DNA of 64,000 bases, taken from B33-G16 sp964611035. Its GTDB lineage: Bacteria > Desulfobacterota > DSM-4660 > Desulfatiglandales > B25-G16. The notes beneath the pieces are model-generated. The model did no database searches. It saw nothing but the letters and a program-made list of their open reading frames with translations, and had not been told where the DNA came from. Each line of letters opens with the position of its first letter. Position 1 is the stretch's first letter. The DNA lies in the NCBI GenBank assembly GCA_964611035.1, contig CAZSWT010000003.1:46202-110201 (forward strand), read 5' to 3'. Shown here piece after piece: positions 43,732 through 52,805 of this stretch. The position numbers and the translations under genes were made by a program.

Positions 43732-44850
43732 TTAAAGAACAGGGTGATGTACCAGAATCACAATAGAAAATTTTGAGTTTTCCTCCATATTAGCATCACT
43801 CACACCATTTACACCCTCAATAATTGACGTAATAGTTCTCAGAGGATAGCTCTTTATTAATTTTTCGTCCGCGAGAAGTATGCTAAAGAGGTCATCACCG
43901 ACTTTAATAAGATCGGCACCTTTAATCTCAGTGGGACTATCATGATTTATGCCTATCGTTTGCCCTTCATACTTTTTGAGTAAATCCTTGATTTTCGCCT
44001 TTGGTTTTAACACATTTGTGATGTCTTCTATCTTTTTTTGAAGTGCTTTTTTTTCTTCCTCCTCTTTTTGTTTTCTCAAAACTTCAGCCCGTTCTTCCTC
44101 TTCCTTCTGTCGTCTCAAGGCCTCAAGCTTTTCTTCCTCTTCCTTTTGCCTTCTCAGAGCCTCAGCCCTTTGCTCATCCTCTTTTTGTTTTCTCAAGGCC
44201 TCAAGCTTTTCTTCCTCCTCTTTTTGTTTTCTCAAAACTTCAGCCCGTTCTTCCTCTTCCTTCTGTCGTCTCAAGGCCTCAAGCTTTTCTTCCTCTTCCT
44301 TTTGCCTTCTCAGAGCCTCAGCCCTTTGCTCATCCTCTTTTTGTTTTCTCAAGGCCTCAAGCTTTTCTTCCTCCTCTTTTTGTTTTCTCAAAACTTCAGC
44401 CCGTTCTTCCTCTTCCTTCTGTCGTCTCAAGGCCTCAAGCTTTTCTTCCTCTTCCTTTTTCTTTGCTAGAAATTCTGCCTTTTCCTCCTCCTTTTTTTTC
44501 TTCGCTAAAAGTTCTGCTTTTTTTTCCTCATCAGTTTCCTCTCTTAACTGAATATCATAATATTTTAAGAAAACAATCCCGCACTTAGAGCACTCCACAG
44601 ACAATGAATCATTCTCTTGTCCACATTTGGGGCATATTAATGGTTCTCCTTGTTGATCATCAGTTTTTGAAATTGGTTCCTTCACTTCACCATTTCTTCG
44701 TTTCTCCTTCTCAAATAGCCCTCGAACTTCAGGAAATAATATGAAGGAACTTCCACATTTCGCACATTCTTTCGATGGAAATAGATTTTCATGTCCACAT
44801 TTGGGGCATATAATCGTCTTTTTGACCATTTCTTCCTCCCTTTTTCCCAT
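43732..44850 (-). CDS. Double zinc-ribbon protein with long repetitive coiled coil
   Basis: The 372-residue protein begins with two zinc ribbons, CPKCGHENLFPSKECAKCG and CPKCGQENDSLSVECSKCG. A highly charged helix follows (~110-275) made of Glu/Lys/Arg-rich 26-residue units (KLEALRRQKEEEERAEVLRK). A globular C-terminal part (~280-372, KIKDLLKKYEGQTIGINHDS) is not recognised. The helix is coded by 156-base tandem repeats. It converges on the CNB gene and may belong to the same cellular system; that is inference from position only. Confidence 0.75.
   Translation of the reverse strand: MGKREEEMVKKTIICPKCGHENLFPSKECAKCGSSFILFPEVRGLFEKEKRRNGEVKEPISKTDDQQGEPLICPKCGQENDSLSVECSKCGIVFLKYYDIQLREETDEEKKAELLAKKKKEEEKAEFLAKKKEEEEKLEALRRQKEEEERAEVLRKQKEEEEKLEALRKQKEDEQRAEALRRQKEEEEKLEALRRQKEEEERAEVLRKQKEEEEKLEALRKQKEDEQRAEALRRQKEEEEKLEALRRQKEEEERAEVLRKQKEEEEKKALQKKIEDITNVLKPKAKIKDLLKKYEGQTIGINHDSPTEIKGADLIKVGDDLFSILLADEKLIKSYPLRTITSIIEGVNGVSDANMEENSKFSIVILVHHPVL
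44063..44460 (-). repeat. 156-bp tandem repeat inside the coiled-coil gene
   Basis: The word TTTTCTCAAAACTTCAGCCC recurs at intervals of exactly 156 bases (near 44071, 44227 and 44383), with the stretch between nearly identical. This makes ~2.5 copies of a 52-residue unit, itself two 26-residue subunits. Near identity at DNA level indicates recent duplication and likely length variation. Confidence 0.9.
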
Positions 44851-45376
44851 TTTATTTTACCCTTCAGAATGCTTTTAGATCCTGTTCTTTAACAATCTCT
44901 TAACTCCCATGTTTTTGTTTTTTTCTGCTTTTTCTCATATCTCTTATTACATCAATACTATACACTTAATTAAATGCGTGGCTGCTCTCTTACTGAAGTC
45001 GGTTACCTGACACGGTCTATAAATAGCATGTACAGCGTAGAAAGGTCAATGTGTGAAAAAGCACTGAACACTAATTTTTTACTATAAAATCATAAAATTC
45101 AGACAAAGTCGTTAGCCTGAATATATGGTGCAGGCTAAGTGAAAAATAATAAGAGGGATGATCCTACATGTGTTCTGCTTCATCAACCTTACTTTAGGAG
45201 GATATAGGAGAATTTGTCAAATATTTCCTTCACATCATGCCCGGATAAACGCTTGTAATTATCTGTTAAAAGAGATATCCAAAAATAATAGGTGGGTGAA
45301 GCATATAGTGAAAAATATTTTTTAAAAGGTATCAAAATCTTTCTACTGAAAATGGGCTTTAAAAAGGAGGGATACT
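44851..45376. other. Gene-free gap before the crotonase gene
   Basis: This 526-base stretch lies between two divergent genes. It has no open frame with coding character and no clear repeat. It should contain both promoters. A strong AAAAAGGAGGG ribosome-binding site ends it. Confidence 0.5.
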
Positions 45377-46180
45377 ATGGGTTATAGGTTTCTTGAACTG
45401 AAGGTCGAAGATAATATAGGCACATTGGCCCTTGCCAGGACAGAAAGCCTTAATGCACTTAGCCTGGAGTTTGCAGCTGAAATCACAGGAGCCGTGAGGG
45501 AATTACGTGAAACGGATGAGGTAAGGGCAATCATCCTTAAAAGCAATGCCCAGATTTTCTGTGCGGGTCTTGACCTAAAAGATTTTGTCTCCGCGGGCCT
45601 TGATGGTACACCAAAAGGCAGTCTTGATTTTCCTGAAAAATTGCACGAATTATTTGATTGCTGCAATGTGCTTGAGGAATGTCCAAAGCCTATTATAGCG
45701 GCAGTCCATGGTAAGTGCGTGGGTGGTGGACTTGATATGATTGCCGCCTGCGATATTCGGCTCTGTACAGAAGATGCCACATTCTCTCTGAGAGAAGCTG
45801 GCATAGGGCTTGTGGCGGACATGGGCATACTCCAACGCCTTCCCCTGATAATCGGTCAGGGTTTTACGAGAGAAATGGCCTATACCGCACGCTTTTTCTC
45901 TGCCGAGGAGGTTGCACGCATGGGACTGGTAAATGGCATATATGCAGACAGAGAGGCACTTATAGAGGAGGCAAAAAAGCTTGCCGCACTGATCGCAGAA
46001 AATGCTCCCCTTGCTGTTCAGCAAACCAAAAAGGTGCTTAACTACAGTAGAAGTGCAACTGTTGAGGATGGAATGTCCATGGCAATGCAAAAAAATATGG
46101 TACTTTTATTTTCACAGGATGTGCGGGAAGCTATGACAGCTTTTATGGAGAAGAGAAAACCACATTTTAAGGGGAAGTAA
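45377..46180 (+). CDS. Crotonase-family enzyme, dienoyl-CoA isomerase (ECH1)-like
   Basis: The 267-residue protein has crotonase oxyanion-hole motifs FCAGLDLKDF and GKCVGGGLDMIAACDIRLC. The segment REAGIGLVADMGILQRLPLI closely matches the delta(3,5)-delta(2,4)-dienoyl-CoA isomerase form, in which the Asp after the Ala is catalytic and Glu is at -9. It should rearrange or hydrate an unsaturated acyl-CoA in beta-oxidation. No other fatty-acid gene is adjacent, so the substrate is open. Confidence 0.88.
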   Translation: MGYRFLELKVEDNIGTLALARTESLNALSLEFAAEITGAVRELRETDEVRAIILKSNAQIFCAGLDLKDFVSAGLDGTPKGSLDFPEKLHELFDCCNVLEECPKPIIAAVHGKCVGGGLDMIAACDIRLCTEDATFSLREAGIGLVADMGILQRLPLIIGQGFTREMAYTARFFSAEEVARMGLVNGIYADREALIEEAKKLAALIAENAPLAVQQTKKVLNYSRSATVEDGMSMAMQKNMVLLFSQDVREAMTAFMEKRKPHFKGK

Positions 46181-46259
46181 AGCGAGGCCCATTGAATTAT
46201 AGAGTAAGTGTGAAGGGGTCATAGCCTTTTACATGAGTGATCCCTCTATACATTTTTAT

Positions 46260-48422
46260 TTAACAGTCTATGTTTGATTCCAAATTCAGGGTATCTTTCA
46301 TGGAAAGCGAGATGCGGTTTCTTTCAAGCTCCACGTCAAGGACCGTGACCATTACACGCTGGTTAACCCTTACCATCTTAGCTGGGTCTTTCACGAAGTG
46401 ATTCGCTATCTGGCTGATGTGAACCAGGCCGTCTTGATGCACTCCGATATCAACAAAGGCCCCGAAGGTGGTCACATTGGTGATCACACCTGGAATCCTC
46501 ATACCTGGACGAAGATCACTGATCTGCGTAATCCCTTCAGCAAAGCTCGGGCCTTCAAACTGTTTCCGAGGATCACGCCCGGGTTTGGCGAGTTCATCCA
46601 TGATATCGGTCAAAGTAGGCATTCCCACCTTTTCCGTTACATACACTGATAAATCAATGTGCTGACGAAGCTTTTCATCATCGAGCAGATCTTGTACAGA
46701 ACGACCCAGATCTCTTGCCATGGTTTCTATAATGGGATACGACTCTGGATGGACCGCACTCGCATCAAGTGGATTTTTTCCTCCCATGATTCGAAGAAAG
46801 CCAGCGGCCTGCTCAAACGCTTTGGGACCCATCCGTTTCACCTTTTTCAACTCATTCCTGGATGAAAGAGGCCCATGTTCGTTGCGATATGTGATAATGT
46901 TTTTGGCCAACTGGGGGCCAAGACCCGAAACGTACTTCAAGAGTTGCTCGCTGGCTGTATTGACTTCCACACCTACGGCATTGACACAGCTCATAACCAC
47001 ATCATCCAGGCTTCTTTTGAGTGCCTGCTGGTTTACATCATGCTGGTATTGTCCCACACCAATAGATTTGGGATCGATTTTCACAAGCTCCGCCAGTGGA
47101 TCCATAAGGCGCCTTCCTATGGAGACTGCCCCCCGAAAGGTTATATCCAGATCGGGAAACTCGGCTCGAGCCACCTCAGAGGCAGAATAGATGGATGCGC
47201 CGCTCTCATTGACAACTACCACCGGAATATTTCCTGGTAGATTACAGTCTTTAATAAAGGACTCTGTTTCCCTTCCTCCAGTGCCATTTCCTACTGCAAC
47301 GGCCTCTACTTCGTGCTTCGAACATAGGCTGAAAAGGATCTCTTTTGCATCAGAGCGTTCCTTTTCGGATTTGAATGTATACAGAGTATCAGTGTGAAGT
47401 AATTTTCCTTGTCTGTCCAGGCAGGCAACCTTGCAACCGGTACGGATACCCGGATCAATTGCTACCATGGTTTTTTGGCCCAACGGAGGGGCAAGTAGAA
47501 GCTCTCTGAGACTGTCGGCAAATATTCTTATCGCCTCCATGTCGGCCAGCTCTTTGGTTTCACAACGGATCTCTGTTTCAATAGCAAATGACAGAAGTCT
47601 GCGATAGCTATCCTGAACTGCCTCTTTCACCTGAGAGGATACAGCATTTTCTCCTTTGACAAATAAGGCCTCCAGCAGGGAGAGAGCTTCATCCTCAGGA
47701 GGGTATATCTGTAAACTCAAAAAACCCTCCTTTTCACCCCTGCGCATGGCCAAAATTCTGTGGGAAGGTGCTTTAGAGACTGGTTTTTCATAATCAAAGT
47801 AGTCACGAAACTTGGCGCCCTCTGACTCTTTGCCTGGAATTACCATCGCCCGGAATATTCCTTTCTGAGCATAAAGGGCACGCATTTTTTCGCGGGCTTT
47901 TGGATCTTCATTTACCCACTCGGCAATGATATCTCTGCTGCCTGCAAGAGCATCTTCTTTTGTTTCAACCCCTTTTTCCTGATCAATATAGGCGATTGCC
48001 TCCGCAAATGGATCTGTGCCTTCCTGCTGCTCGAAGAGAATCTTGGCCAGAGGTTCAAGTCCTTTTTCCTTGGCTACGATTGCCTTTGTACGCCGTTTTG
48101 GCCTAAAAGGTAAATAGATATCCTCAAGGGCAGTCACACCCTGAGCGGCAAGGATCTTTTCTTTCAACTCATCTGTGAGCAATTCCCTCTCATCAAGCGA
48201 GTTGAGTATGCTTGTACGGCGCTTTTCCAATTCCTGTAGTTGAGCCATCCTGTCACGTATGGCGGTTACGGTCACTTCATCAAGAGAGCCGGTTGCCTCC
48301 TTCCTGTATCTTGCAATAAAGGGCACTGTGGCGCCCTCTTCAAGCAACCCGGCAGTGGTCATCACATGATGTTGCACAAGGTTCAGTTCATCGGCAATCT
48401 TGGCAATATGCTCTTCGTTCAT
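46260..48422 (-). CDS. tex: Tex, RNA-binding transcription accessory protein
   Basis: The 720-residue protein is full length for Tex. The N-terminal helical Tex domain opens IAKIADELNLVQHHVMTTAG. A YqgF/RNase H-like fold (~320-450, VAIDPGIRTGCKVACLD), a helix-hairpin-helix pair (~490-560) and an S1 RNA-binding domain (~645-712, GVITNVTTFGAFVDIGVHQD) follow. It is a relative of eukaryotic Spt6 and acts in transcription and stress tolerance. It is monocistronic and converges on the crotonase gene. Confidence 0.96.
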   Translation of the reverse strand: MNEEHIAKIADELNLVQHHVMTTAGLLEEGATVPFIARYRKEATGSLDEVTVTAIRDRMAQLQELEKRRTSILNSLDERELLTDELKEKILAAQGVTALEDIYLPFRPKRRTKAIVAKEKGLEPLAKILFEQQEGTDPFAEAIAYIDQEKGVETKEDALAGSRDIIAEWVNEDPKAREKMRALYAQKGIFRAMVIPGKESEGAKFRDYFDYEKPVSKAPSHRILAMRRGEKEGFLSLQIYPPEDEALSLLEALFVKGENAVSSQVKEAVQDSYRRLLSFAIETEIRCETKELADMEAIRIFADSLRELLLAPPLGQKTMVAIDPGIRTGCKVACLDRQGKLLHTDTLYTFKSEKERSDAKEILFSLCSKHEVEAVAVGNGTGGRETESFIKDCNLPGNIPVVVVNESGASIYSASEVARAEFPDLDITFRGAVSIGRRLMDPLAELVKIDPKSIGVGQYQHDVNQQALKRSLDDVVMSCVNAVGVEVNTASEQLLKYVSGLGPQLAKNIITYRNEHGPLSSRNELKKVKRMGPKAFEQAAGFLRIMGGKNPLDASAVHPESYPIIETMARDLGRSVQDLLDDEKLRQHIDLSVYVTEKVGMPTLTDIMDELAKPGRDPRKQFEGPSFAEGITQISDLRPGMRIPGVITNVTTFGAFVDIGVHQDGLVHISQIANHFVKDPAKMVRVNQRVMVTVLDVELERNRISLSMKDTLNLESNIDC

Positions 48423-48683
48423 TATTCTCCATGGTAATTGTGCTATGTGCTATAGATGTGAGATATGAAATGGTTAAAAATGCACATTTTTTTAAGCTTT
48501 CTAAGAATGCTTTTATTATTTTTATTACAACACTAGAGAGTTGTAAATAGTCTTTTTTGAGAGTCTCTGTGCTCACCAGCACATTAAATGTCTTTCATTT
48601 GCCTGATTAAGAAGGGTATGGTTTTAGGGAGGGCAGGAGGCTGATATGTAACTGACAATCTCGACATTGAGTAACCTCGAAGC
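48423..48683. other. Spacer between msrA(Sec) end and tex start
   Basis: This 261-base stretch is AT-rich at the tex side. No gene or clear terminator was seen. The tex promoter must lie here. Confidence 0.4.
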
Positions 48684-49472
48684 TTATGTTTGCCTTTTAA
48701 CGACTTCGATAAGCTTTTTGCCTGCCGCCGGAGAAATACCGAAGTCCGGTAATTCCTTCAGTAAGTCCTCAAGCGTTCCATACCCGTCAAGATATCCGTT
48801 GATGCGGGCAGCTGCTGTGGAATTCACAAAATCCTCTTCTTCGGGATACATGGCATTGAACTCTCTCATGAGGTCTCGCTCGGAGCGAAGCCGATACTTC
48901 TGGTGGTAGTCCTCAGCCAGGTAAAACTCGGTGAGGGGAGAAATCTCTGTAAAAATTCTTCCTTTCCTTCTGGTTGCTTGAAGATCTTTAGACAACGTGG
49001 CCAGCCTTTTTTGCTCGTCATTATGAAAAAATATAATGGACATATATTGTTTCGACAATGACGGTGCATCAGGGCTGTGACTATCCCAGAAAACCTCAAG
49101 CAGCTTCTCGTATGAAATTACAGTGGGGTCGTAGTCGATTTGAATTGTCTCGGTATGATCCCCCAGGTTGTGATAGGTGGGATTCTTTTTTGTTCCCCCT
49201 GCGTACCCGACACGGGTCTGGATTATGCCCTTAATACTCCCGAACCGGGAGTCCGGACCCCAGAATCAGCCCAACGCAAAGGTCGCCCTTTCTGTTTTAA
49301 CGGGCGCTAAGGCATCTATGGGCGGCCTTGCTGTGGAATGCACCGAATTCACGGTTGTTATGAGCATGGTTTCACTCTCTTTTGTTGCCTGAACAGAATC
49401 GCAAGCCTGGAGAAACAGGACAAGTCCTAAAAGAACAACTACTATTTCAGTAATAAAAAACCGCCTGCTCAA
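48684..49472 (-). CDS. msrA: Selenocysteine-type peptide-methionine (S)-S-oxide reductase MsrA, lipoprotein
   Basis: The frame is continuous except for TGA at 49266-49268, which falls exactly on the catalytic Cys of the MsrA GCFWG motif: TFALG-TGA-FWGPDSRFGSIKG. The conserved YAGGTKKNPTYHNLGDHTE, IDYDPTVISYEKLLEVFW and FYLAEDYHQKYRLR all follow without further stops. It has no other Cys apart from lipobox Cys24, so residue 69 (Sec) would be the sole catalytic group. The start is TTG with AAGGA nine bases ahead, giving MSRRFFITEIVVVLLGLVLF then LQAC, a lipoprotein signal. A matching SECIS hairpin lies downstream of TGA. It follows msrAB by 157 bases. Confidence 0.85.
49236..49268 (-). promoter_or_regulatory. 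UGA(Sec) codon and putative bacterial SECIS hairpin
   Basis: Reading the mRNA: UGA, 13 bases, ACUCCC, loop GGUUC, GGGAGU (seven pairs if the flanking C-G closes). The loop begins with GG and the first loop G is ~17-19 bases past UGA. Established bacterial SECIS elements need a stem 16-37 bases downstream with G among the first loop bases, as in fdhF. The fit is good; SelB binding is inferred. Confidence 0.75.
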
Positions 49473-49629
49473 GTGTTGATGTCCTTGGGCGGGTCTGCCG
49501 TGGATAAGTGAGCCGCAAATCTTTTCGTAATTCACTTCAAAGTTCATTGGCAATTTTAAAAATTTGTTTCCAGAGCGTATCGACAACTCCAGAGGCAGGG
49601 ACCGAAAGGCAGATTCTCTGCTATTTCTT

Positions 49630-50748
49630 TTACTTTTCTTCAAAGAGTTTCAAGTATTCACCGTAGCCCTCTTTTTCTAAATCTTCTTTAGGAATAAATT
49701 TTAAGGCAGCTGAATTGATGCAATACCTCAAACCCGTAGGCATCGGTCCATCAGTAAACACATGCCCCAGATGAGAGTACCCGTGCTTGCTTCGAACTTC
49801 TGTGCGGAGGGTGAAAAGGCTTCTGTCTTCTCTTTCAACGCTGTTATCCGGCTTAAGATGTTTTGTAAAGCTGGGCCATCCGGTTCCGGAGTCAAACTTG
49901 TCAAGCGAGCTGAACAGAGGTTCTCCCGAGACGATGTCAATGTATATGCCAGGTCTTTTGTTATCCCAGTATTCGTTGTTAAAGGGCGGTTCAGTTCCAT
50001 CCTCCTGGGTAACCTTGTACTGCATCGGCGTCAATTTTTGTCGCAACACTTCATCGCTGGGCTTTGAATATTTCCTGTCTTTTTGAGGCCCTCCGGTTTT
50101 TTCTATAGCGGGATCGCGCCATACTTCTTTCAGAAATTGGTCACGCCCTGAATTAAAGCGATAACTTTTGTATGGAATCGGACAAGTTTTGTAGTAGTCC
50201 TGATGGTACTCCTCTGCCCTGTGGAACTTTGAAAATTGGACAATTTCGGTGACAACTGGTTTTTCAAATTTCCCCATTGTATTGAGCTCTTCTTTGGACT
50301 GCTCTGCGAGTATCTTCTGTTTCTCATTATGATAAAAAATGGCTGTTCGGTACTGTGATCCGCGGTCCGTGAACTGCCCGCCGGGATCGGTCGGATCTAT
50401 ATGCCTCCAGAAAATGTCCAGTATTGCCTTATAAGTAACCTTCGAAGGATCATAGTGTATCTGCACTGCTTCAACGTGACCGGTCTCACCGGATGATACG
50501 CTTTCGTAAGTCGGATTTTCCTTATGACCACCGGTGTAACCGGATATGACCTCGACAACACCGTCTACTTTCTCGAAATCTGATTCAATGCACCAAAAGC
50601 AGCCGCCGGCAAATGTTGCTGTTTCTAATTCGATGCGCTGTTTGCCCATGGTATCTCTCGCTTTATTTTCATGGTTTGTGGCATCCCGACAGCCAAACGC
50701 CATCAAAATCATCAGTATGCCTAACAATAGTGTTTTCTTCAAAATCAT
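49630..50748 (-). CDS. msrAB: Bifunctional MsrA-MsrB methionine sulfoxide reductase, lipoprotein
   Basis: The ~372-residue protein has a lipoprotein signal ending MAFGC. An MsrA domain follows (~45-200) with FAGGCFWCIESDF, here with Cys in both positions, and GYTGGHKENPTYESVSSGE. The MsrB domain (~225-365) has FDSGTGWPSF, HLGHVF and the catalytic RYCINSAALKF near residue 344; the MsrB zinc cysteines are absent. It reduces both S- and R-methionine sulfoxide in envelope proteins. ATG 50748 is chosen over a GTG one codon upstream. It lies between the redox protein and the Sec-MsrA. Confidence 0.94.
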   Translation of the reverse strand: MILKKTLLLGILMILMAFGCRDATNHENKARDTMGKQRIELETATFAGGCFWCIESDFEKVDGVVEVISGYTGGHKENPTYESVSSGETGHVEAVQIHYDPSKVTYKAILDIFWRHIDPTDPGGQFTDRGSQYRTAIFYHNEKQKILAEQSKEELNTMGKFEKPVVTEIVQFSKFHRAEEYHQDYYKTCPIPYKSYRFNSGRDQFLKEVWRDPAIEKTGGPQKDRKYSKPSDEVLRQKLTPMQYKVTQEDGTEPPFNNEYWDNKRPGIYIDIVSGEPLFSSLDKFDSGTGWPSFTKHLKPDNSVEREDRSLFTLRTEVRSKHGYSHLGHVFTDGPMPTGLRYCINSAALKFIPKEDLEKEGYGEYLKLFEEK

Positions 50749-50869
50749 CACTGGAATAATGTAACCATTATTATGAAAAAGTCAAAAAGCTTCCTTGCTA
50801 CCTGCACCCGACATATGGATACAAAGCATATGTCCAAATCGCCACCAGAAGCGGGTGTGTACTTTAATT

Positions 50870-51103
50870 TTACTGCTCGATCCACATCTTTATCTCTTCC
50901 ATGTCTGGGATTTTGCCGACACTTTTTACTTTGCCGTCAATTACCACAGCTGGTGTCAGAAAGACGCCATATTTCGCGATTTCCATAACATTTGTAACCT
51001 TATCTACTTGAGCATTCAGGCCACTTTCAGCAAGTGCCTCTTTGACGTTTTTTTCAGTAGTTTGGCACTTTGGACATCCCGAACCCAATATTTTGATTTC
51101 CAT
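50870..51103 (-). CDS. Small thioredoxin-fold redox protein (CxxC)
   Basis: This 77-residue protein has the MTH895/'small redox-active disulfide protein 2' layout: MEIKILGSGCPKCQTTEKNV with the active CPKC, then GVFLTPAVVIDGKVKSVG including the cis-Pro. It is cytoplasmic by lack of a signal. Proteins of this family are often coded with ArsR regulators and DUF318 permeases, as here. It may deliver electrons or metal to the permease. An AAGGAGAA-type site precedes the start. Confidence 0.92.
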   Translation of the reverse strand: MEIKILGSGCPKCQTTEKNVKEALAESGLNAQVDKVTNVMEIAKYGVFLTPAVVIDGKVKSVGKIPDMEEIKMWIEQ

Positions 51104-51188
51104 TGTTTTTTCTCCTTATCTGTTATCAAGCTATATACATTCAATCAGGCATTCCTTGATTTTCTCTCTTGCGAGAACCTTGCATGTT

Positions 51189-52361
51189 TTAACCCACTAT
51201 CGCGCCATAACACATCCCGGCTATAGTTGACATGACCACGATAATGACACAAAAAGTCGCCGTCTTTTTAACTCCCATGACACTTCCTATAACCAGCATG
51301 TTGGGAAGTGAAAGAGCTGGTCCGGCCAGAAGCAGGGATAGGGCCGGTCCTTTACCCATGCCGGCGCCCAATAGGCCTTGAAGTATCGGGACCTCGGTCA
51401 ACGTAGCGAAATACATGAGGGCCCCGGAGACCGAAGCAAAAAGATTTGCCCAGAGGGAATTCCCTCCGACTAGGTACTGGATGTAATGCTCAGGAATCAG
51501 GGCGGAATGTCCCGGTCTTCCCAGCATGAACCCGGCTACCAGCACACCTGCACCCAGAAGCGGAAAGATCTGCTTCATGAATCCCCAGGTGGACTGAACC
51601 CAAGTTACTCTTTCGTCTTTGACGAACCAGCCCTTGAGCATGAAACCAAGGACAACGAGAAGCCCACCTGTGATGTACCACTTGACAGCAAAGATGATCG
51701 GCCAGAGTCCGGTCGAACCTTCAGCCGGTTTTGCAAAGGCGGCAAAGATGAGGATCAAAACCAGCGTCAGCATAAAAAAGGCTTCCTGGGTGAGGGTCCG
51801 GCCTTTGTCCCCTTCCTCCGGAAGGTAGATCTGCCCCGCTATCCGGGCAGTGTCGTCTTTCCTGAAGAAGAAGGCCATAAGAAGCCCGGTCAAAATGGCA
51901 AAGAGAACAGCCCCGATGGCGCGGGCAAGACCCAGTTGCCATCCAAGAATCCTGGCTGTCAACACGATGGCAAGCACGTTAATAGCCGGACCGGAGTAAA
52001 GAAAAGCCGTTGCCGGACCGATACCGGCTCCCCGGGTATAGATCCCTGCAAACAAAGGCAGAACCGTGCAGGAACATACGGCTAAGACAGTTCCGGACAC
52101 GGAGGCCACAGAGTAGGAAAGAAATTTTTTCGCTCTCGCACCGAAATACTTGAGTACCGAGGCCTGAGAAACGAACACAGCAATAGCGCCGGCAATGAAA
52201 AATGCCGGGATCAGACAGGTCAAGACATGCTCTCGAGCATATTCCTGAAGCATCATAAAGGCCTCAAGCCCGGATTGACGTATAGTAGAATTACTCCAGG
52301 GAATAAAGTAGCACGCGAGGAAAATGAGCACGATGATAAGAAGCTTGATTCGTTCTTTCAT
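51189..52361 (-). CDS. DUF318/ArsP-family permease
   Basis: The 390-residue protein has about nine or ten hydrophobic helices. The two half-repeats carry the family motifs CSCTVLPLFAGIYTRGAGIG and TLTEVPILQGLLGAGMGKGP. CSC in the first repeat is a likely metal or metalloid site. Relatives export organoarsenicals (ArsP) or other toxic metals. It lies 100 bases downstream of the ArsR gene, with an AT-rich palindrome between them, and 85 bases upstream of the redox protein. Confidence 0.9.
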   Translation of the reverse strand: MKERIKLLIIVLIFLACYFIPWSNSTIRQSGLEAFMMLQEYAREHVLTCLIPAFFIAGAIAVFVSQASVLKYFGARAKKFLSYSVASVSGTVLAVCSCTVLPLFAGIYTRGAGIGPATAFLYSGPAINVLAIVLTARILGWQLGLARAIGAVLFAILTGLLMAFFFRKDDTARIAGQIYLPEEGDKGRTLTQEAFFMLTLVLILIFAAFAKPAEGSTGLWPIIFAVKWYITGGLLVVLGFMLKGWFVKDERVTWVQSTWGFMKQIFPLLGAGVLVAGFMLGRPGHSALIPEHYIQYLVGGNSLWANLFASVSGALMYFATLTEVPILQGLLGAGMGKGPALSLLLAGPALSLPNMLVIGSVMGVKKTATFCVIIVVMSTIAGMCYGAIVG

Positions 52362-52407
52362 AACGGTTTTTCCTGACGAATAGAGTGGCTAATATAATAT
52401 TTGATCA

Positions 52408-52441
52408 ATTTACATCATTATATAATTATATCATTATATAG
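52408..52441. promoter_or_regulatory. AT-rich palindrome, possible ArsR operator
   Basis: ATCATTATATAATTATATCATTATATAG contains the perfect palindrome ATATAATTATAT (52420-52431) with ATCATTATATA repeated on both sides. It lies between arsR and the permease. ArsR-family operators are typically AT-rich dyads; assignment is inference. Confidence 0.4.
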
Positions 52442-52460
52442 AGAGAGTAAAAAAAATTTA

Positions 52461-52805
52461 CTATTTTTTACATATATCCTCTCTTCGAATATAGGGAAGT
52501 TTATCCACAAGATCTGCGATCTCTTTATCATCCTCTATCCAGTGCTTGAGATTTCCTAAAAGGCTGGCCACATATGGGCTGCTACTCCCGTCTGTAAGGT
52601 GATAATTAACCCATAACCCGTCTTTTTGGAAACTGACCAAACCGGCATCCTCAAGTAATTTAAGATGCTTCGAAACAGCAGGCTGAGAGACACGTAGTGC
52701 TTTCTGTATCTCGCAGACACACATAATTTTATGTTGTAACATCTTTATGATTTTTACTCGATTAGGATCAGAAAGAGCTTTCATGACCTTAATAAAAGCT
52801 TTCAT
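52461..52805 (-). CDS. ArsR/SmtB-family metal-responsive repressor
   Basis: This 114-residue winged-helix protein has the HTH IQKALRVSQPAVSKHLKLLE and, just before it, MCVCEIQ, the alpha3 ELCVCDL-type metal/metalloid site of ArsR. A C-terminal CKK could add a third ligand. It should repress this operon until arsenic- or thiol-reactive metals bind. It heads the run with the permease, redox protein and, further on, the two Msr lipoproteins. Confidence 0.92.
   Translation of the reverse strand: MKAFIKVMKALSDPNRVKIIKMLQHKIMCVCEIQKALRVSQPAVSKHLKLLEDAGLVSFQKDGLWVNYHLTDGSSSPYVASLLGNLKHWIEDDKEIADLVDKLPYIRREDICKK

Noticed and set aside
44038..44588. Long plus-strand frames rich in Phe, Leu and Pro opposite the coiled-coil gene
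   Set aside because: They are shadows of a Glu/Lys-rich repetitive gene; composition is an artefact of the antisense reading.
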